Shown: positions 1 to 9,424 of the stretch, piece after piece
Layout of the letters: every line of letters starts with the position of its first letter
Numbering within the stretch: the first letter of the stretch is position 1
Assembly: GCA_003427395.1 (NCBI GenBank)
Contig: BFEA01000177.1
Coordinates: 2,397,577 to 2,440,303, forward strand
Source: Chara braunii
Taxonomy: Eukaryota; Streptophyta; Charophyceae; Charales; Characeae
DNA length: 42,727 nt
Reading direction: 5' to 3'
Notes under the pieces: generated by a model
What the model saw: the letters and a program-made list of their open reading frames with translations, nothing else
The model's database searches: none
What the model was told of the DNA's origin: nothing
Made by a program: the position numbers and the translations under genes

Positions 1-68
<68 letters not shown>
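1..68. repeat. (TC)n then (TG)n compound microsatellite
   Basis: The window opens with about 15 TC units followed directly by about 18 TG units. The tract is pure, with no interruptions, and is probably length-variable. The same kind of compound dinucleotide block closes the window at 42656-42727. Confidence 0.97.
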
Positions 69-69
<1 letters not shown>

Positions 70-714
70 CGTGAGGTCTCTCCGAAAATGTGAATGCTCT
101 GCAATGGCAGTCATGTTCTGACGATCCTTTTTAAAGCAAGAGCAGAATCCCTCAGCCCCCGCCCCAGGCTGAGGTGGGCCCACTGGGGTGGCCCCAGTTC
201 GGCACAGCATTCTGCTACCATGCTGCCAGAAGCGGCACCTACCAGCATTATCCACTCAGCCAGAGTCAGCCTTTCTTCCTAAGCCAAGGAGCACAGGACC
301 ACCATGGCTCAGTGACTTCACCCTCTTGATGAGACACAGCGGGATGGCCGCCCTAACTACGCAATCTCTGGACACTCTGGATCAAATACTCTCTGGGTAC
401 TATTCCCCGTGGCAGGTGCTGCTCAATAACTTCTATTACGCCCAACGTCCTTGATCCTGCTCACGGAATTTTTTCCTTTGTAGATTAAATTTATTTCGGT
501 ATTTTTAGTTACAATGGAATTCGGTAGCTTGTCTGTGTTACTGCTCTTTCCTCCGAATCTGGCCGTCATTCTCTTCTGACATGGCCAGGTGCAGCCGTAT
601 ATCATGGGGCGTCTTTCAGTCTACATAAGGCTGTTATGAACGTGGCATTCTATAACCTCTATTGGGGTGAAGACCGTACCAGACCGTGAGTGACACACCA
701 TCACGCGATTCGAC
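69..714. other. gene-free stretch, nothing recognised
   Basis: Only short open frames without motifs are present. I see no repeat edge, RNA gene or family signature here. Confidence 0.6.
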
Positions 715-717
715 CAG

Positions 718-868
718 GGGCCAAGTCCCACTAGCAGCGTTGAGCTACCTCAACGCCTGAATCTGAGATGTGCAGAAATGGTGTTGAGTTTCCTGAACTG
801 CACGTTTCCACAAACACGTCCAGATTCAGGCGTTGAGCTAGCTCAACGCTGCTAGTGGGACTTGGCCC
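718..868. mobile_element. MITE, GGGCC-type termini, TSD CAG
   Basis: About 50 bp at the left end (718-765) is the near-perfect inverse of the right end (821-868). The termini read GGGCCAAGTCCCACTAGCAG. The trinucleotide CAG stands at both flanks (715-717 and 869-871), as expected of a target-site duplication. The arms contain a second palindrome, GTTGAGCTACCTCAACG, so the element would fold into a long hairpin. An internal stretch reading AAACACGTCCAGATTCAGG is shared with the elements at 3161 and 9143, which defines a family. There is no ORF. The 3-bp duplication and GGGCC terminus suggest a PIF/Harbinger-like relative, which is inference. Confidence 0.8.
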
Positions 869-1026
869 CAGGAAATCACATTGCGGTATTCCTAGTACGA
901 ATCGGATTCCTGTCTTTTCAGCGGATTGGCCAAAACGGAATCATTACGCCAAGAAATACACAAACAGGTCTCCAGGAGTCCAGGGGTCTCGCTGTACTAC
1001 TCTCCATTCTCCTTTGAAAAGCACTC

Positions 1027-1318
1027 TCCGCTGGTGCAGAGTGCCCAGCCTGCAATGCTGGTGTTTCGGATGGACCTCCGCCGGACTCTCCAAAACGCTC
1101 CCGGACGAAGGAGGAACCTGATATTAGCAGAACGGCGTAGAATGATACAGAAGCTCCAGCCTAACGAAGGAGCCCGGACCTTGTTTCTCAATCGCTGGGC
1201 TTCTGAGTTTCAGTGGATACGCTTCTCAGATACTAATCAGCTCAGTATCACTCGTCATCTATGGGACGAGAAGGAGGATGGAATTCTTCCACAGGACCCC
1301 GAAGCTCTGTATATATAA
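1027..1318 (+). pseudogene. LINE ORF2 C-terminal fragment
   Basis: An open frame runs from the 5' truncation point to a TAA just before the LINE 3' UTR and encodes about 96 residues. It is rich in Arg, Gln, Trp and Leu and contains RRTLQNAPGRRR and LAERRRMIQKLQ. This fits the charged tail that follows the zf-RVT domain in LINE ORF2 proteins. No catalytic motif is left. The assignment rests mainly on position, directly 5' of a recognisable LINE 3' UTR and poly-A tail. The fragment has no start codon of its own and should be non-functional. Confidence 0.55.
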
Positions 1319-1491
1319 ATTGTCTGCCATTTATATGGGACGCTGGACCCGTTTTCCAGCAGGTGCGGCTCCCCACCAATAGAAAGGAGTAATCTAAGGA
1401 TGACCCCTTGGACAGGGATGTGCTCTTATCACTTCCTGTCGGAGGGGCACCCGCCTGATTTTCAAAAAAAAAAACAAAAAAAAAACAAAAA
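1027..1491 (+). mobile_element. 5'-truncated LINE copy (3' end of ORF2, 3' UTR, poly-A)
   Basis: This insertion ends in an A-rich tail (1464-1495). It is flanked by a direct repeat AAAAGCACTC (1017-1026 and 1492-1501), as expected for target-primed reverse transcription into the surrounding MITE. Its 3' UTR holds the stem-loop GCTGGA-cccgttt-TCCAGC (1342-1360). The next stretch, to about 1380, matches the inverse of 5415-5460 in the LINE-1 3' UTR almost base for base, so the two copies belong to one LINE family. Only about 465 bp of the parent element remains. Confidence 0.8.
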
Positions 1492-1732
1492 AAAAGCACT
1501 CCGAATTCGGAGAGTGTGCCTCGAGTCTGTGCGGACAAATGCAAATCCTGCCGTGTCCTCCAGCTCTGTGATGGTGTCTGCTAGTGCACTCACCAGTCCG
1601 AAACTCGGAGAGTGGATAGTTAGCGCAGCGGTAAGCCCCAAATCACGAATTCGGAGAGGTTTTCAGCGCTCCACCAACTCTCCGATTTTTCAGAGAGTGG
1701 AGATTCTGGACAGTAGTGCAGCGAGACCCCAG

Positions 1733-2045
1733 CTTTCTACCCCTTGACAAATGCCAGCCTGTCAGCGTGTCACACCGTGGGGGCGATCTGACGGTCCCTG
1801 CAAGCCATTAAGGCATTCTCAGGATCCCGAGAGCTCATGGGCGCCCCCCCCCCCCCGGGCACACACACCAGGATCCCGAGAGCTCGTGGGAGCCCCCCCC
1901 TCCGAGCACACTAACACACACACACAGGGGTCAAACGAACCCACTGTTTTTCTTTTATTAACTTTTTTTTTTTTTTTGATTGATTGATTTATTGATTGGT
2001 GGGGGAGGGGTCGCCCCCCACCCCAGGCACACTCACACAGGCGCC

Positions 2046-2092
<47 letters not shown>

Positions 2093-2212
2093 GCGCGCGT
2101 GCGCGCACGGATACCAATCAACCAATGACAATCAATGATTCAATCAATCAATCAATCAATATGTGTGTGTCAAAAACAACAAAAAAAGGAAACAAAAAGG
2201 GGAAACTACGTC
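1733..2212. repeat. low-complexity block: 49-bp duplication, (CA)n, (GATT)n, (CAAT)n
   Basis: A 49-bp unit beginning GGATCCCGAGAGCTC is present twice (from 1822 and from 1871). It is followed by a T-run and (GATT)n at 1978-1998, a long (CA)n with CG-rich end at 2051-2108, and (CAAT)n at 2140-2160. The GATT and CAAT-type tracts stand in inverted orientation around the (CA)n core. No coding signal is seen. Confidence 0.85.
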
Positions 2213-2380
2213 GGAGTCACGAAAATGAGTTATCATTGCACTATGGGTCAAGATAGAGTTTTGAAATTGCAGTTCGGCCAATGTATACAACCTAGTTTTC
2301 TGGCCAGGTAGGGTGTCCGAACTTCAATTGCAAACTGTACCTTGCCCCATAGTGCAATTATAACTGGTTTTTGTGACTCC
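2213..2380. mobile_element. foldback element, 35-bp inverted ends
   Basis: The left end begins GGAGTCAC and runs to CATTGCACTATGGG (2213-2248). Its inverse is at 2345-2380 with a few mismatches. A second inverted pair lies inside (TTTTGAAATTGCAGTTCGG against CCGAACTTCAATTGCAAAC). There is no ORF. The flanks show no convincing target duplication, so the superfamily is unknown. Confidence 0.7.
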
Positions 2381-2410
2381 ACTGAAGTCACCCCCCCAGA
2401 AAAACTGTAG

Positions 2411-2454
<44 letters not shown>

Positions 2455-2845
2455 GGTTTCCCCTTTTATCTTTGCATCTGTCCATGGAAAAAAAAAAAAC
2501 ACCAAACATGTGCAACATGTTTATCCCACCAGCAATCACAAAAAAATGAAAAAAAAAGAAAATGCCATTTTTGAGGCTTTTTCCCATTACTTTTCTTTTG
2601 ATTATAATACTTTTTTTTCGTTTTTTATTTTTTAAAAATAAAAAACAACGCTGAACTCCAAAAAACAAAATATGGGATTGTAGGGCTTTTAACTCCTACA
2701 ACTCCTTTTTTTTTTGTCTATTATTTCGTGTTAAAAAGTATGATAAATTCTCGGCCACGTCTGACCGCCCACCGCCGGCAGAGTTTGACCCCGCTGTCAT
2801 GACCGCGAGGGATATCTACATAAGATTTTAAACCACCAGTACCTA
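2381..2845. other. A/T-rich gene-free stretch with 30-bp poly-T
   Basis: A T-run occupies roughly 2415-2449 and many A and T homopolymers follow up to 2720. The piece TATGGGATTGTAGGGCTTTT near 2671 resembles the hairpin at 14906. Nothing codes. Confidence 0.6.
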
Positions 2846-2949
2846 CCATCTTCCCCCTAACATAAGGCACCCTCAAAATGAATGTATAGAAGCTATATTT
2901 CCGGCCAGATACAGGAAATATAAGGGTGCTTTGTGCTGGGGGAAGACGG
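2846..2949. mobile_element. MITE, CMGTCTTCCCCC family, copy 1
   Basis: The left end is CCATCTTCCCCCTAACATAAG and the right end is the inverse of CCGTCTTCCCCCAGCAC. The element is about 104 bp. A TA precedes the left end; the right flank has decayed to TG. It belongs with the copies at 8757, 8952 and 9629. Termini starting CAGT or CCGT next to TA point to the Tc1/mariner-pogo superfamily, by inference. Confidence 0.72.
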
Positions 2950-3160
2950 TGGTCCAGATATCTAAGCCGAGCCTGAGAATGCCCTGCGCTACAAAAATAA
3001 TGGACCTGCACAGTCTTCATTTTCTGGCTGGTGCCCCCAACCATTTTGGTCGGGTGCTCTGACCCCGGTACCCTGACCCCCGGGTCGTACAGGAACCCCA
3101 TATTTGTTGTTTTCTTTCTCAAGCGGGGAAAGCCCGGAAAGGTACTGGCAGTTCAAGCAG
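2950..3160. other. gene-free stretch
   Basis: I see no motif or repeat edge between two MITEs. Confidence 0.5.
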
Positions 3161-3700
3161 GGGCGTGGTCCCACTAGCAAAGAGGACGGGATAGAATGCC
3201 TGAGGGCCTCGCCACACCACTCTTGAAACCCGGTTTTCGAGAGTTGGAGCCGTCGCCGCACAGCCACTTGAGAGTTGTGGCCCAAAAACTCTTTCGAGAG
3301 TTGTCAGAAGACTCAGAACCTCGTTTCGAGAGTAGCTCTCGAAACCCCCAGCCTGCAGCACCGCTCTTTTCAAGCGTCCTCCCGAGGGCACTCGAAGGAC
3401 TCTCTATTTTCGAGAGCTGTCAGGCCGTTATCCTGACTCCATTCGGAAAAAAACAAAGCTATATGACTGTAGTTCTTCATCGGTTGTCCAACACCATCAC
3501 CCTTTCGAGAGTGCTGTGTGGCGAGGGGCACGAAACTCTTGAAAACCCAACTCTTGAGAACGTCTGACAGCTCTTGAAAAATTTCCCCGTTTCAAGAGTG
3601 GTGTGGCGAGGCCCTGAATCTGGACGTGTTTGTCAACAGGTGTAGTAAATAGCGATTGAAATGTTTTTCTGCAATGTATCTGCATCGCTCAGTAAAACAC
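3161..3700. mobile_element. MITE, GGGCGTGGTCCCACTAGC family, split by a nested MITE
   Basis: The left end GGGCGTGGTCCCACTAGCAA follows a CAG trinucleotide (3158-3160). The host sequence GCCTGAATCTGGACGTGTTT is interrupted after GCCTGA by the element at 3204-3614 and resumes at 3615. The rest (GATTGAAATG, then TTTTTCTGCAATG) matches the interior of the sister copy at 9143-9279. The expected inverted right end is missing, so the 3' boundary is approximate. A loose ACCCACTAGCAAAGGGAT at 3816 is another fragment of the family. Confidence 0.6.
3204..3614. mobile_element. MITE with GGGCCTCGCCACACCACTC termini, TSD TGA
   Basis: The termini are perfect 19-bp inverted repeats. TGA flanks both sides (3201-3203 and 3615-3617). 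The insertion splits the MITE that begins at 3161, so this one is younger. The 411-bp interior is packed with TTTCGAGAG and its complement CTCTCGAAA. These are likely subterminal protein-binding repeats. There is no transposase ORF. A 3-bp duplication with GGGCC termini fits a PIF/Harbinger-like MITE. Confidence 0.85.
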
Positions 3701-4058
3701 GTTTACATTCGGGCATGGACCTCGGACCAGATGTTTTTCAGTGGTTTGTCGTCCTCACAAGCATTTGTTTTTTTTCCTTTCTTTTTCTTTGGACGAGCTC
3801 CGTCAGTCTTTGGACCCACTAGCAAAGGGATAGGATAGAAAAGAGCTTGTGTGGCAGTTGAGTGACCCAAATCCTGCCATGCAGTACTGGTGATCCCATG
3901 GTCATTATTTTACATGTATTGCTTGAAAAAGTCAGGAGATCTTGGTTCTCCTCTCCCTCTCCTTAACACTGGGCATGCCCGTGCAACGGAAGCTTCCCGC
4001 CAAAATCTTTTCAATCCGTGGGGGGCATGGCCAACCCCAAAAGAAAGCGGGGTCCGCC
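3701..4058. other. gene-free stretch
   Basis: There is no coding or repeat signature apart from the short MITE remnant at 3816. Confidence 0.5.
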
Positions 4059-4061
4059 ATA

Positions 4062-4430
4062 GGGCCTCGCCACACCACTCTCGAATCTCGAAAATATTGA
4101 GAGCTGTCAGGATTTTTCGAGAGGCCGGTTTTCGAGGAAAAATGGCCCTTCGCCACATAGCACACTAGACTGGCCTCTCGAAATGGACGAACTCGAGCGC
4201 GGACGGGCGGCATCGCGAAAAACGGCCTGACAACTCTCGAAGTGGAAGTCGAACTCGAGTGCGGAGGGGCGGTATCACGAAAACTCCAACGCTGCAGGCT
4301 GGGCGAAAACATTGTTTCGAGAGGGCACTCGAAAACGCCTTTCTGACAGCTCTCGAACAGTTTCGAGTTTTTTCTTCGAGCGGTGCCTACTCACGGATTT
4401 TCGAGATTCGAGAGTGGTGTGGCGAGGTCC
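4062..4430. mobile_element. MITE, second copy of the GGGCCTCGCCACACCACTC family, TSD ATA
   Basis: The left end is GGGCCTCGCCACACCACTC and the right end is its inverse with one change (GGCGAGGTCC). ATA flanks both sides (4059-4061 and 4431-4433). The interior again carries many TTCGAGAG/CTCTCGAA motifs, but in a different arrangement from the 3204 copy. At 369 bp it has no ORF. Confidence 0.83.
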
Positions 4431-4433
4431 ATA

Positions 4434-5307
4434 GGCCCACTGGATAGAAGATTTTCAGTATTTTGCTTCCTGTTGTGCAATAATCTCATTGGGTGGACCC
4501 CTCCTTCAATCATGGAGTACATGGAGGGCGTCAGGATCACTGCTGACAGAAGTTGAGTTTATTCCAGAAAATGTGGCAGTTACTTTCTGCACTGTTGTTG
4601 CACCACCACCATCAGATCACCATCAGATCATTTGTGATCTGATGGCTGGGAAGCACTCTGCCGTGATTTCAGGTGGGAGGTCTCTGTTTCTTTTTTTTTT
4701 TTTTTTGCCTTTCTCCTGTTTTCTCACCCCGGAAATTCGTAATGAAAAAAATCGTAATGAACCTGTCAGGCCGCTGCCACTCAGTGTCACACACTGGATC
4801 GGCGACACTCCTATCCAACTGCTCATGGGACCACACCCAAGGAAGCCCTGCAACATGCCACTTACGAGTGGGACCATGATCTTTTTTTTTTTTTTTCTTT
4901 TTTTTTTTTTGTTCTTTTTTTTTCTTTAGTACCATGATCTTATTCCTTTCAGTTATGAGATCTGAGTGCTAGCTGTACCGTGGCACCGTGGATGACTCGT
5001 CATTCTTCATTTAATTATTGAATGAATTAACTTCAGTTCGTTGAACCTACTTGTCGGGGAATCATATTATTCTTACCCATTCCCAAAAAAAAAAAAAAAA
5101 ATTATTCTTACCCTGCACGTGGTCACTTCCACGAAGTTCCTATTGCAGTCATCCAGTGGTGAGGATTAGGGGCTGTCAGGGGGCAAGGACCCACTTGCGC
5201 AAATTAGGAGATTACGGCCGTTGATCTTTGTTATCTAGCCCTTTTTTTTTTTTTTTTTTTTTTNCGTCCAGCATGTTAGGCCACCAAAATCGTTGTACAA
5301 AGTTAGC

Positions 5308-5309
<2 letters not shown>
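4434..5309. other. gene-free stretch with homopolymers and a short hairpin
   Basis: A perfect 11-bp stem with a 4-nt loop, CCATCAGATCA...TGATCTGATGG, lies at 4620-4645. T-runs stand at 4690, 4881-4928 and 5242-5263 and an A-run at 5084. A single N follows the last T-run. The open frame at 4489-4929 has no motif and ends in a T-run. Confidence 0.6.
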
Positions 5310-5338
<29 letters not shown>

Positions 5339-5866
5339 GGAAGAAACAGTCCCTGCAGTGTTAGCGATGCTGATAAGAGCAGACACCGCTAGCACCTGGG
5401 GGGCAGGCTCCATCTATTGGTGGGGAGCAACACCTGCTGGAAAACGGGTCCAGCGTCCCTTATGAATATAATACAGTTGTAACTTGTCAGAAGAAAAGTG
5501 GGAAATCCCTGCCAGCATTGATTGCCCTGGAAAAAGGGGGATTGACTGAGCAGGGGAGAAGCCTCTTCACCTTGATTTCGGCGCCAGGTTCTTACTAATA
5601 CGTACTGGCTTCCTTCTCCCTCTGAAAAATTCAGAAGAAACAGAGCGAAAATTCAGAAAATTCAGAAGTTTCAGAAGTTTCGGAAAATGAGATCAATGAG
5701 ATACTGGCTGCCCGCATTGACTACCCCAGTGAAGCTGGGGGGTTAACTGAGCAGCTGATAGCGGATAGCTTGACACTGAAACTGAAGGATAGCAAGGGCC
5801 TCCCCGGGGGGCACCAGGGAGGAAGCTGCATGTAGGCCCAGATTTGGAGAGGATCAGTTCTCATGC
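5339..5866 (-). other. LINE-1 3' UTR
   Basis: This lies between the ORF2 stop and the poly-A. It holds a run of TTCAGAA-type repeats (plus strand 5625-5690) and the conserved stem-loop at 5436-5454. It contains no ORF. Confidence 0.7.
5436..5454 (-). promoter_or_regulatory. LINE 3' UTR stem-loop (possible RT recognition site)
   Basis: On the minus strand the sequence is GCTGGA-cccgttt-TCCAGC, a 6-bp stem with a 7-nt loop, about 100 nt before the poly-A. It is identical to the copy at 1342-1360 and nearly identical to that at 41940-41956. In some LINEs a 3'-terminal stem-loop is bound by the element's own reverse transcriptase; that role here is inference. Confidence 0.5.
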
Positions 5867-8752
5867 TCAGAAAGGGATTTCTGCCAGGGATAGGGCATGG
5901 GGTGGGAAAGGATCCGGGAAATCTGTGAAGGGGCGTAAGGGAAGCGAGGTTTCTATATTTGTCCAGTCTTTAAAAACTAGCCGGTAGTTCCTCGTTTCTC
6001 CCAAATCCTGCAAGTCTCTTCCTTGGTCGCCGCTCCATTCTACTTTTGCGATCCATCCTTCCCTTTCTCCCCCTACCCAGTTTGTGCAGAATGCTGTAAT
6101 TCGTTTTCTGATATCTGTCGTCTGGCTGAGGAGGTGCAGTTGTGCTTTAGTATCCTCCCATCTTCGTGTGAGTTCGAGGTGGATCTGTTGCTGGATTTGT
6201 TCCGTAATTTCTGGTCCTTCCACCCGTACCTTTTCTATGGCCAGGGTATATCGCTGCCACCATAATGCCCAAATTACCGCTCTCCTGCCCAATCTGAACA
6301 TGTTCTCTGTGAAGGTTGTGGTTGTTCCTGCTAACGGCCAATGTCCTGTCAGAATGGCCTGCCAAGTCCAGGGCCAGGGGGAATCTGGTTCTATTTTATG
6401 CCATATACGGTCCCACCATCGCCATGTGAAAAGAGCAATCGGGCATTGCATAAAGATATGTTCGATGGTTTCCACTTTCTTGTGGAAGGGGAAAAGACCC
6501 TGGCACCGCTGGCACCATGGGAGGAGCAACCCTCTTTGTTCCAAATTAGTGTGGTCGATTAGCCAGTCGTTTGTGGGCAGGCAGCGATGGGCTATCTGCC
6601 ATTGCAGGGAAGTGATTCTCATGGGTTTATACTTTTGTTCCTTAAACCATCGGATCGGCGAGAGAAGGGAGCGGTCCACATTTAAGTGTCTTGCCCATCT
6701 GTCGTTTATCAGATCTCGTAGATTCCGTTTTGGTCTAAGCATTTTGTAAGTTGTTTTGACCATTAATTTTTGTAAAGTGATGTGTTTTACTTTGGGGAAG
6801 CCTCTCTTTTGGGGGGGCTGCCAGAACCATTCTGATGGGTCCAGAGCTAAGTCCCGAAAGACGTATCGGGCTGGATTGCCACCTTTTGTCCCTTTTCTTG
6901 AAGAATTCTCACTCTGTATAGAGAGGTTTTGTCTCTCCTTTCGAAAGGTGCTCTGTTCCCTTGGAGGCTGCCGACCCTGGTGATAGCATAGTGTTCGACC
7001 AGTACTTTTTGGGGTGACACCATATGGATCAGGCCAACCCTTAGAGGGTACCCTGTATCTGCCACCCAATCTCCTTCGTTCAGGGTGGGGCCCCGTTTAA
7101 GGATCCGGTACCATTCTAAGGGGATGGCCTCAATAAGATCTTCTAGTCGTTTTTCCACCTGGTGGTTGTATCGCAGTGTTGCTCGCATTTGGTCCCNTGT
7201 GTTCCAGTCCCGTCTTTCACTGTCCCANAGATCCCCCACCCTCANTACTCCATGTTTGACCCAATTCTTCCAGGGTGGGGATGAACTTGTCATAACACAG
7301 CCTCTTGTATCCGTCACCCATCTGTTACCAAAGAGGGGTTGCCGATAGACTTCTTCCCATCTGGTAGGGTGGGGCCGATCTGGGAGCGGGAGTTTGCGCC
7401 AGGTTTTCTGCAAGGATGGCCAAAATTCATCTATTGTCTGTCCCCCTCCTTCTATCCGTTCTCTCCCAAGTGGGAGTTTGCGCGGGATCGTCCAAAAACG
7501 GTCCTCTAACCAGGTGAGCGGGTGAACCGTATGGGGGGTGGCCGGAGCCAGCCCGGCCAGATGCTCCAGAGCAAGGACACACCACGGGCTGTGGGGGGAA
7601 AAAATAAGTTTTTTTATCCATTGGAAGCGCAGTGCCTGTACTCGTGTGGCTGGATCTAGTATTCCCAGGGCCCCCCCCGCCTTTGGTTGAATAATTGAGT
7701 CCCAGGCCACGCGATTTATTACGTTGGTCTGCTCTCCATCCCCCCTCCATAGGAATGCTGCTGCCTTTTTCCTTAGTCTCCTTAGGGCTGCTCTACTCAA
7801 GGGCCATAATAATGATTTGTACCAGAGGGATGCAAAGATGACATTGTTAAGAACTAGGGCCCGGCCAAAAAGGGAAGTGTGTTTGTTTTTCCACTTGTCG
7901 AGTTTGCCCTGGGCCGGGGTGTTGATCCATTCATCATTAGTTGGCGGGCGTCCTTCTGCGGTCATGGATACCCCAAGGATTCTCAGTGGGGTTTCTAATG
8001 GCATCCATTTAATGCGTGGTGATTCTGGAGGCCGTCCCCCTTGGTAGTGAATCCACCAGCCTTGTGTTTTAGAACCCCAATTTACCATCATGTCAGAAAC
8101 TTTGCCAAAATTTTCCATCATCCGTTGAATTTCCTCCATGTTGTTGTGGGTGGCTTCTGCCATAATCGTGAGATCATCCGCAAAGAGTGAACATATCGGG
8201 ATTGCGTCTTCCGGGATGCGTGTAGCACGGATTTTGGTGATGTCTTTATTGGCCCGGACGTTGGCGGCTAGGGCCTCCATAATGACCAAAAAAGGAAGGG
8301 GGCGATAGGGTCCCCTTGGCGGACCGATCGTTCTAACTGTAGAGGTGGCGCAAGGTTTTCGTTGACCTGAACGCATGTCGTCGCGGTTTGGTGTAGTATT
8401 CGTATCCACCGTCTGAAATCCGGCCTGAAGTTCATTTTTTCTAAACATTTGTCTAAAAATAACCAATCCACATGGTCATAGGCTTTTTCAAAATCGATAA
8501 AAATCAGAGCCGCGTTTTGTCGGGTGTGTCTTGTGAGTTGGAGGACCTCGTGAATCAACAAGATGTTTTCTTGTATGTTCCTATTAGTCATAAAGTCGGT
8601 CTGAGCAGGGTGGATGATATCCTCCATAACCGGGATCATCCGGTTGGCCAGGGCTTTGGATAGCATTTTGTATACGACCGTTAGGAGCGTAATAGGTCTG
8701 TAATTCCTGAGGTCCTTGTGAAAGTGGGGAGCCCACATATCTTTGGCAGTAG
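5867..8752 (-). pseudogene. LINE-1 ORF2: reverse transcriptase and zf-RVT, two frameshifts
   Basis: About 960 codons remain. The RT blocks run in order: NYRPITLL (near 8705), FIDFEKAYDHVDW (near 8480), RSVRQGDPIAPF (near 8320) and FADDL, the catalytic Asp pair (near 8180). Further on are SLFGRALVLNN and, near the C-terminus, QWQIAHRCLPTNDWL followed by CQRC and EHIFMQCP, typical of zf-RVT. The reading frame shifts at 8288-8293, where a run of six A (plus strand) has lost one base. It shifts again near 6878-6886. Three single N (7197, 7228, 7244) blur the middle. The endonuclease part is absent, so the ORF starts inside the RT domain and has no start codon. The product would have reverse-transcribed LINE RNA at a nicked target. 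It cannot be functional now. Confidence 0.9.
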
Positions 8753-8756
8753 GCTA

Positions 8757-8864
8757 CCGTCTTCCCCCGAACACAAAGCACACTCATTTTGACTGCATAG
8801 GACCGGAGGAAAAACGGCTTGTATACGTTCATTTTCAGAGTGCGTTATGTTCGGGGGAAGAGGG
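8757..8864. mobile_element. MITE, CMGTCTTCCCCC family, copy 2
   Basis: The ends are CCGTCTTCCCCCGAACAC and its inverse, and TA stands on both sides (8755-8756 and 8865-8866). It abuts the 5' limit of recognisable LINE-1 sequence. The interior shares GTATACGTTC and TTTTCAG with copy 3. Confidence 0.82.
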
Positions 8865-8951
8865 TAGTCGCCATCCCCAATTGAAAGTCAAAATCTTAAT
8901 CCATGTGAACAACGCACAAAGTTGAAATGAAGAATGCTGAATAAATGACTA

Positions 8952-9056
8952 TCGTCTTACCCCGAACACAACGCACCCTCATTCAGACTGTATCTGGTCG
9001 GAAACATCCCTTGTATACGTTCCTTTTCAGGGTGCGTTGTGTTCGGGGAAAGACGG
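8952..9056. mobile_element. MITE, CMGTCTTCCCCC family, copy 3
   Basis: The left end is TCGTCTTACCCCGAACACAA and the right end is its near-perfect inverse, with TA on both sides (8950-8951 and 9057-9058). At 105 bp it closely resembles copy 2, from which it is separated by 87 bp. Confidence 0.82.
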
Positions 9057-9142
9057 TACTAACCGCGAGTCATCAGCTCGCGCTGATTACGTCCCCGCCG
9101 TTCGTACACGCCGCCCGTCGCTACTACCGATTGAATGGTCTG

Positions 9143-9279
9143 GGGTGTGGTCCCACTAGCAAAGAGGATTGGAACAGATGCCTGAATCTGGACGTGTTTA
9201 TGGAGAGTTGAAGGGAAGCGAGATTGAAATGCTTTTTTGCATCTCTATCCGATCCTCTTTGCTAGTGGTACCACGGCCC
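9143..9279. mobile_element. MITE, GGGCCGTGGTMCCACTAGC family, complete copy
   Basis: The left end GGGTGTGGTCCCACTAGCAA pairs with the right end, the inverse of GGGCCGTGGTACCACTAGC. The next bases AAGAGGAT pair as well. Flanks are CTG and CGG, a possible degraded 3-bp duplication. The interior contains CCTGAATCTGGACGTGTTT, shared with the copies at 718 and 3161. Confidence 0.78.
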
Positions 9280-9331
9280 CGGTGAAGGAAGTGTCTGGAT
9301 TGCGGTGATCTCGGCGGTTTGCCGCTGGGGG

Positions 9332-9389
9332 TGCTGTGAGAAGTTCATTGAACCTGATCATGCTGTGAGAAGTTCATTGAACCTGATCA
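9332..9389. repeat. 29-bp perfect tandem duplication
   Basis: A 29-bp unit starting TGCTGTGAGAAGTTCATTG occurs twice head to tail without a mismatch (9332-9360 and 9361-9389). It is a recent duplication of unknown meaning. Confidence 0.95.
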
Positions 9390-9424
9390 TTTAGAGGAAC
9401 GAGAAGTCGTAAAAAGCTGAATAA

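Larger units (their letters stand above)
984..1729. mobile_element. MITE with GGGTCTCGCTG termini, TSD CAG, split by a LINE fragment
   Basis: The left end GGGTCTCGCTGTACTACTC (984-1002) is matched by its inverse at 1711-1729. CAG flanks both sides (981-983 and 1730-1732). The termini are closely related to those of the element at 9425 (GCTGCATTACTC) and of the palindrome at 22458 (GGCTGCACTACTC). The interior has several copies of the motif CGGAGAGT and its inverse. Removing the LINE insertion at 1027-1491 leaves an element of about 280 bp. No transposase is present. Confidence 0.72.
5310..8754 (-). mobile_element. LINE-1: 5'-truncated non-LTR retrotransposon
   Basis: Read on the minus strand, the order is RT palm, a linker, zf-RVT, a 3' UTR and a poly-A tail (29 T on the plus strand, 5310-5338). 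The ORF1, endonuclease and RT-fingers regions are missing. Recognisable sequence stops at about 8754, exactly where a TA-flanked MITE starts. Whether the truncation came from incomplete reverse transcription or from later loss cannot be decided. The 3' UTR carries the same stem-loop block as the copies at 1342 and 41940. A clean target duplication was not found. Confidence 0.88.

Noticed and set aside
1819-2121. Val-Cys repeat protein on the minus strand
   Set aside because: It is a translation of the (CA)n microsatellite.
4489-4929. 146-codon frame
   Set aside because: It has no motif, lies in homopolymer-rich DNA and ends in a T-run.
6084-6749. 221-codon plus-strand frame
   Set aside because: It is antisense to the LINE-1 zf-RVT region, which has clear conserved motifs on the minus strand.
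8907-8914. ACAAAGTT as the LINE-1 target duplication (with the same word at 5298)
   Set aside because: The left copy is not directly next to the poly-T, and the right copy lies 150 bp beyond recognisable LINE sequence. The match is too short.
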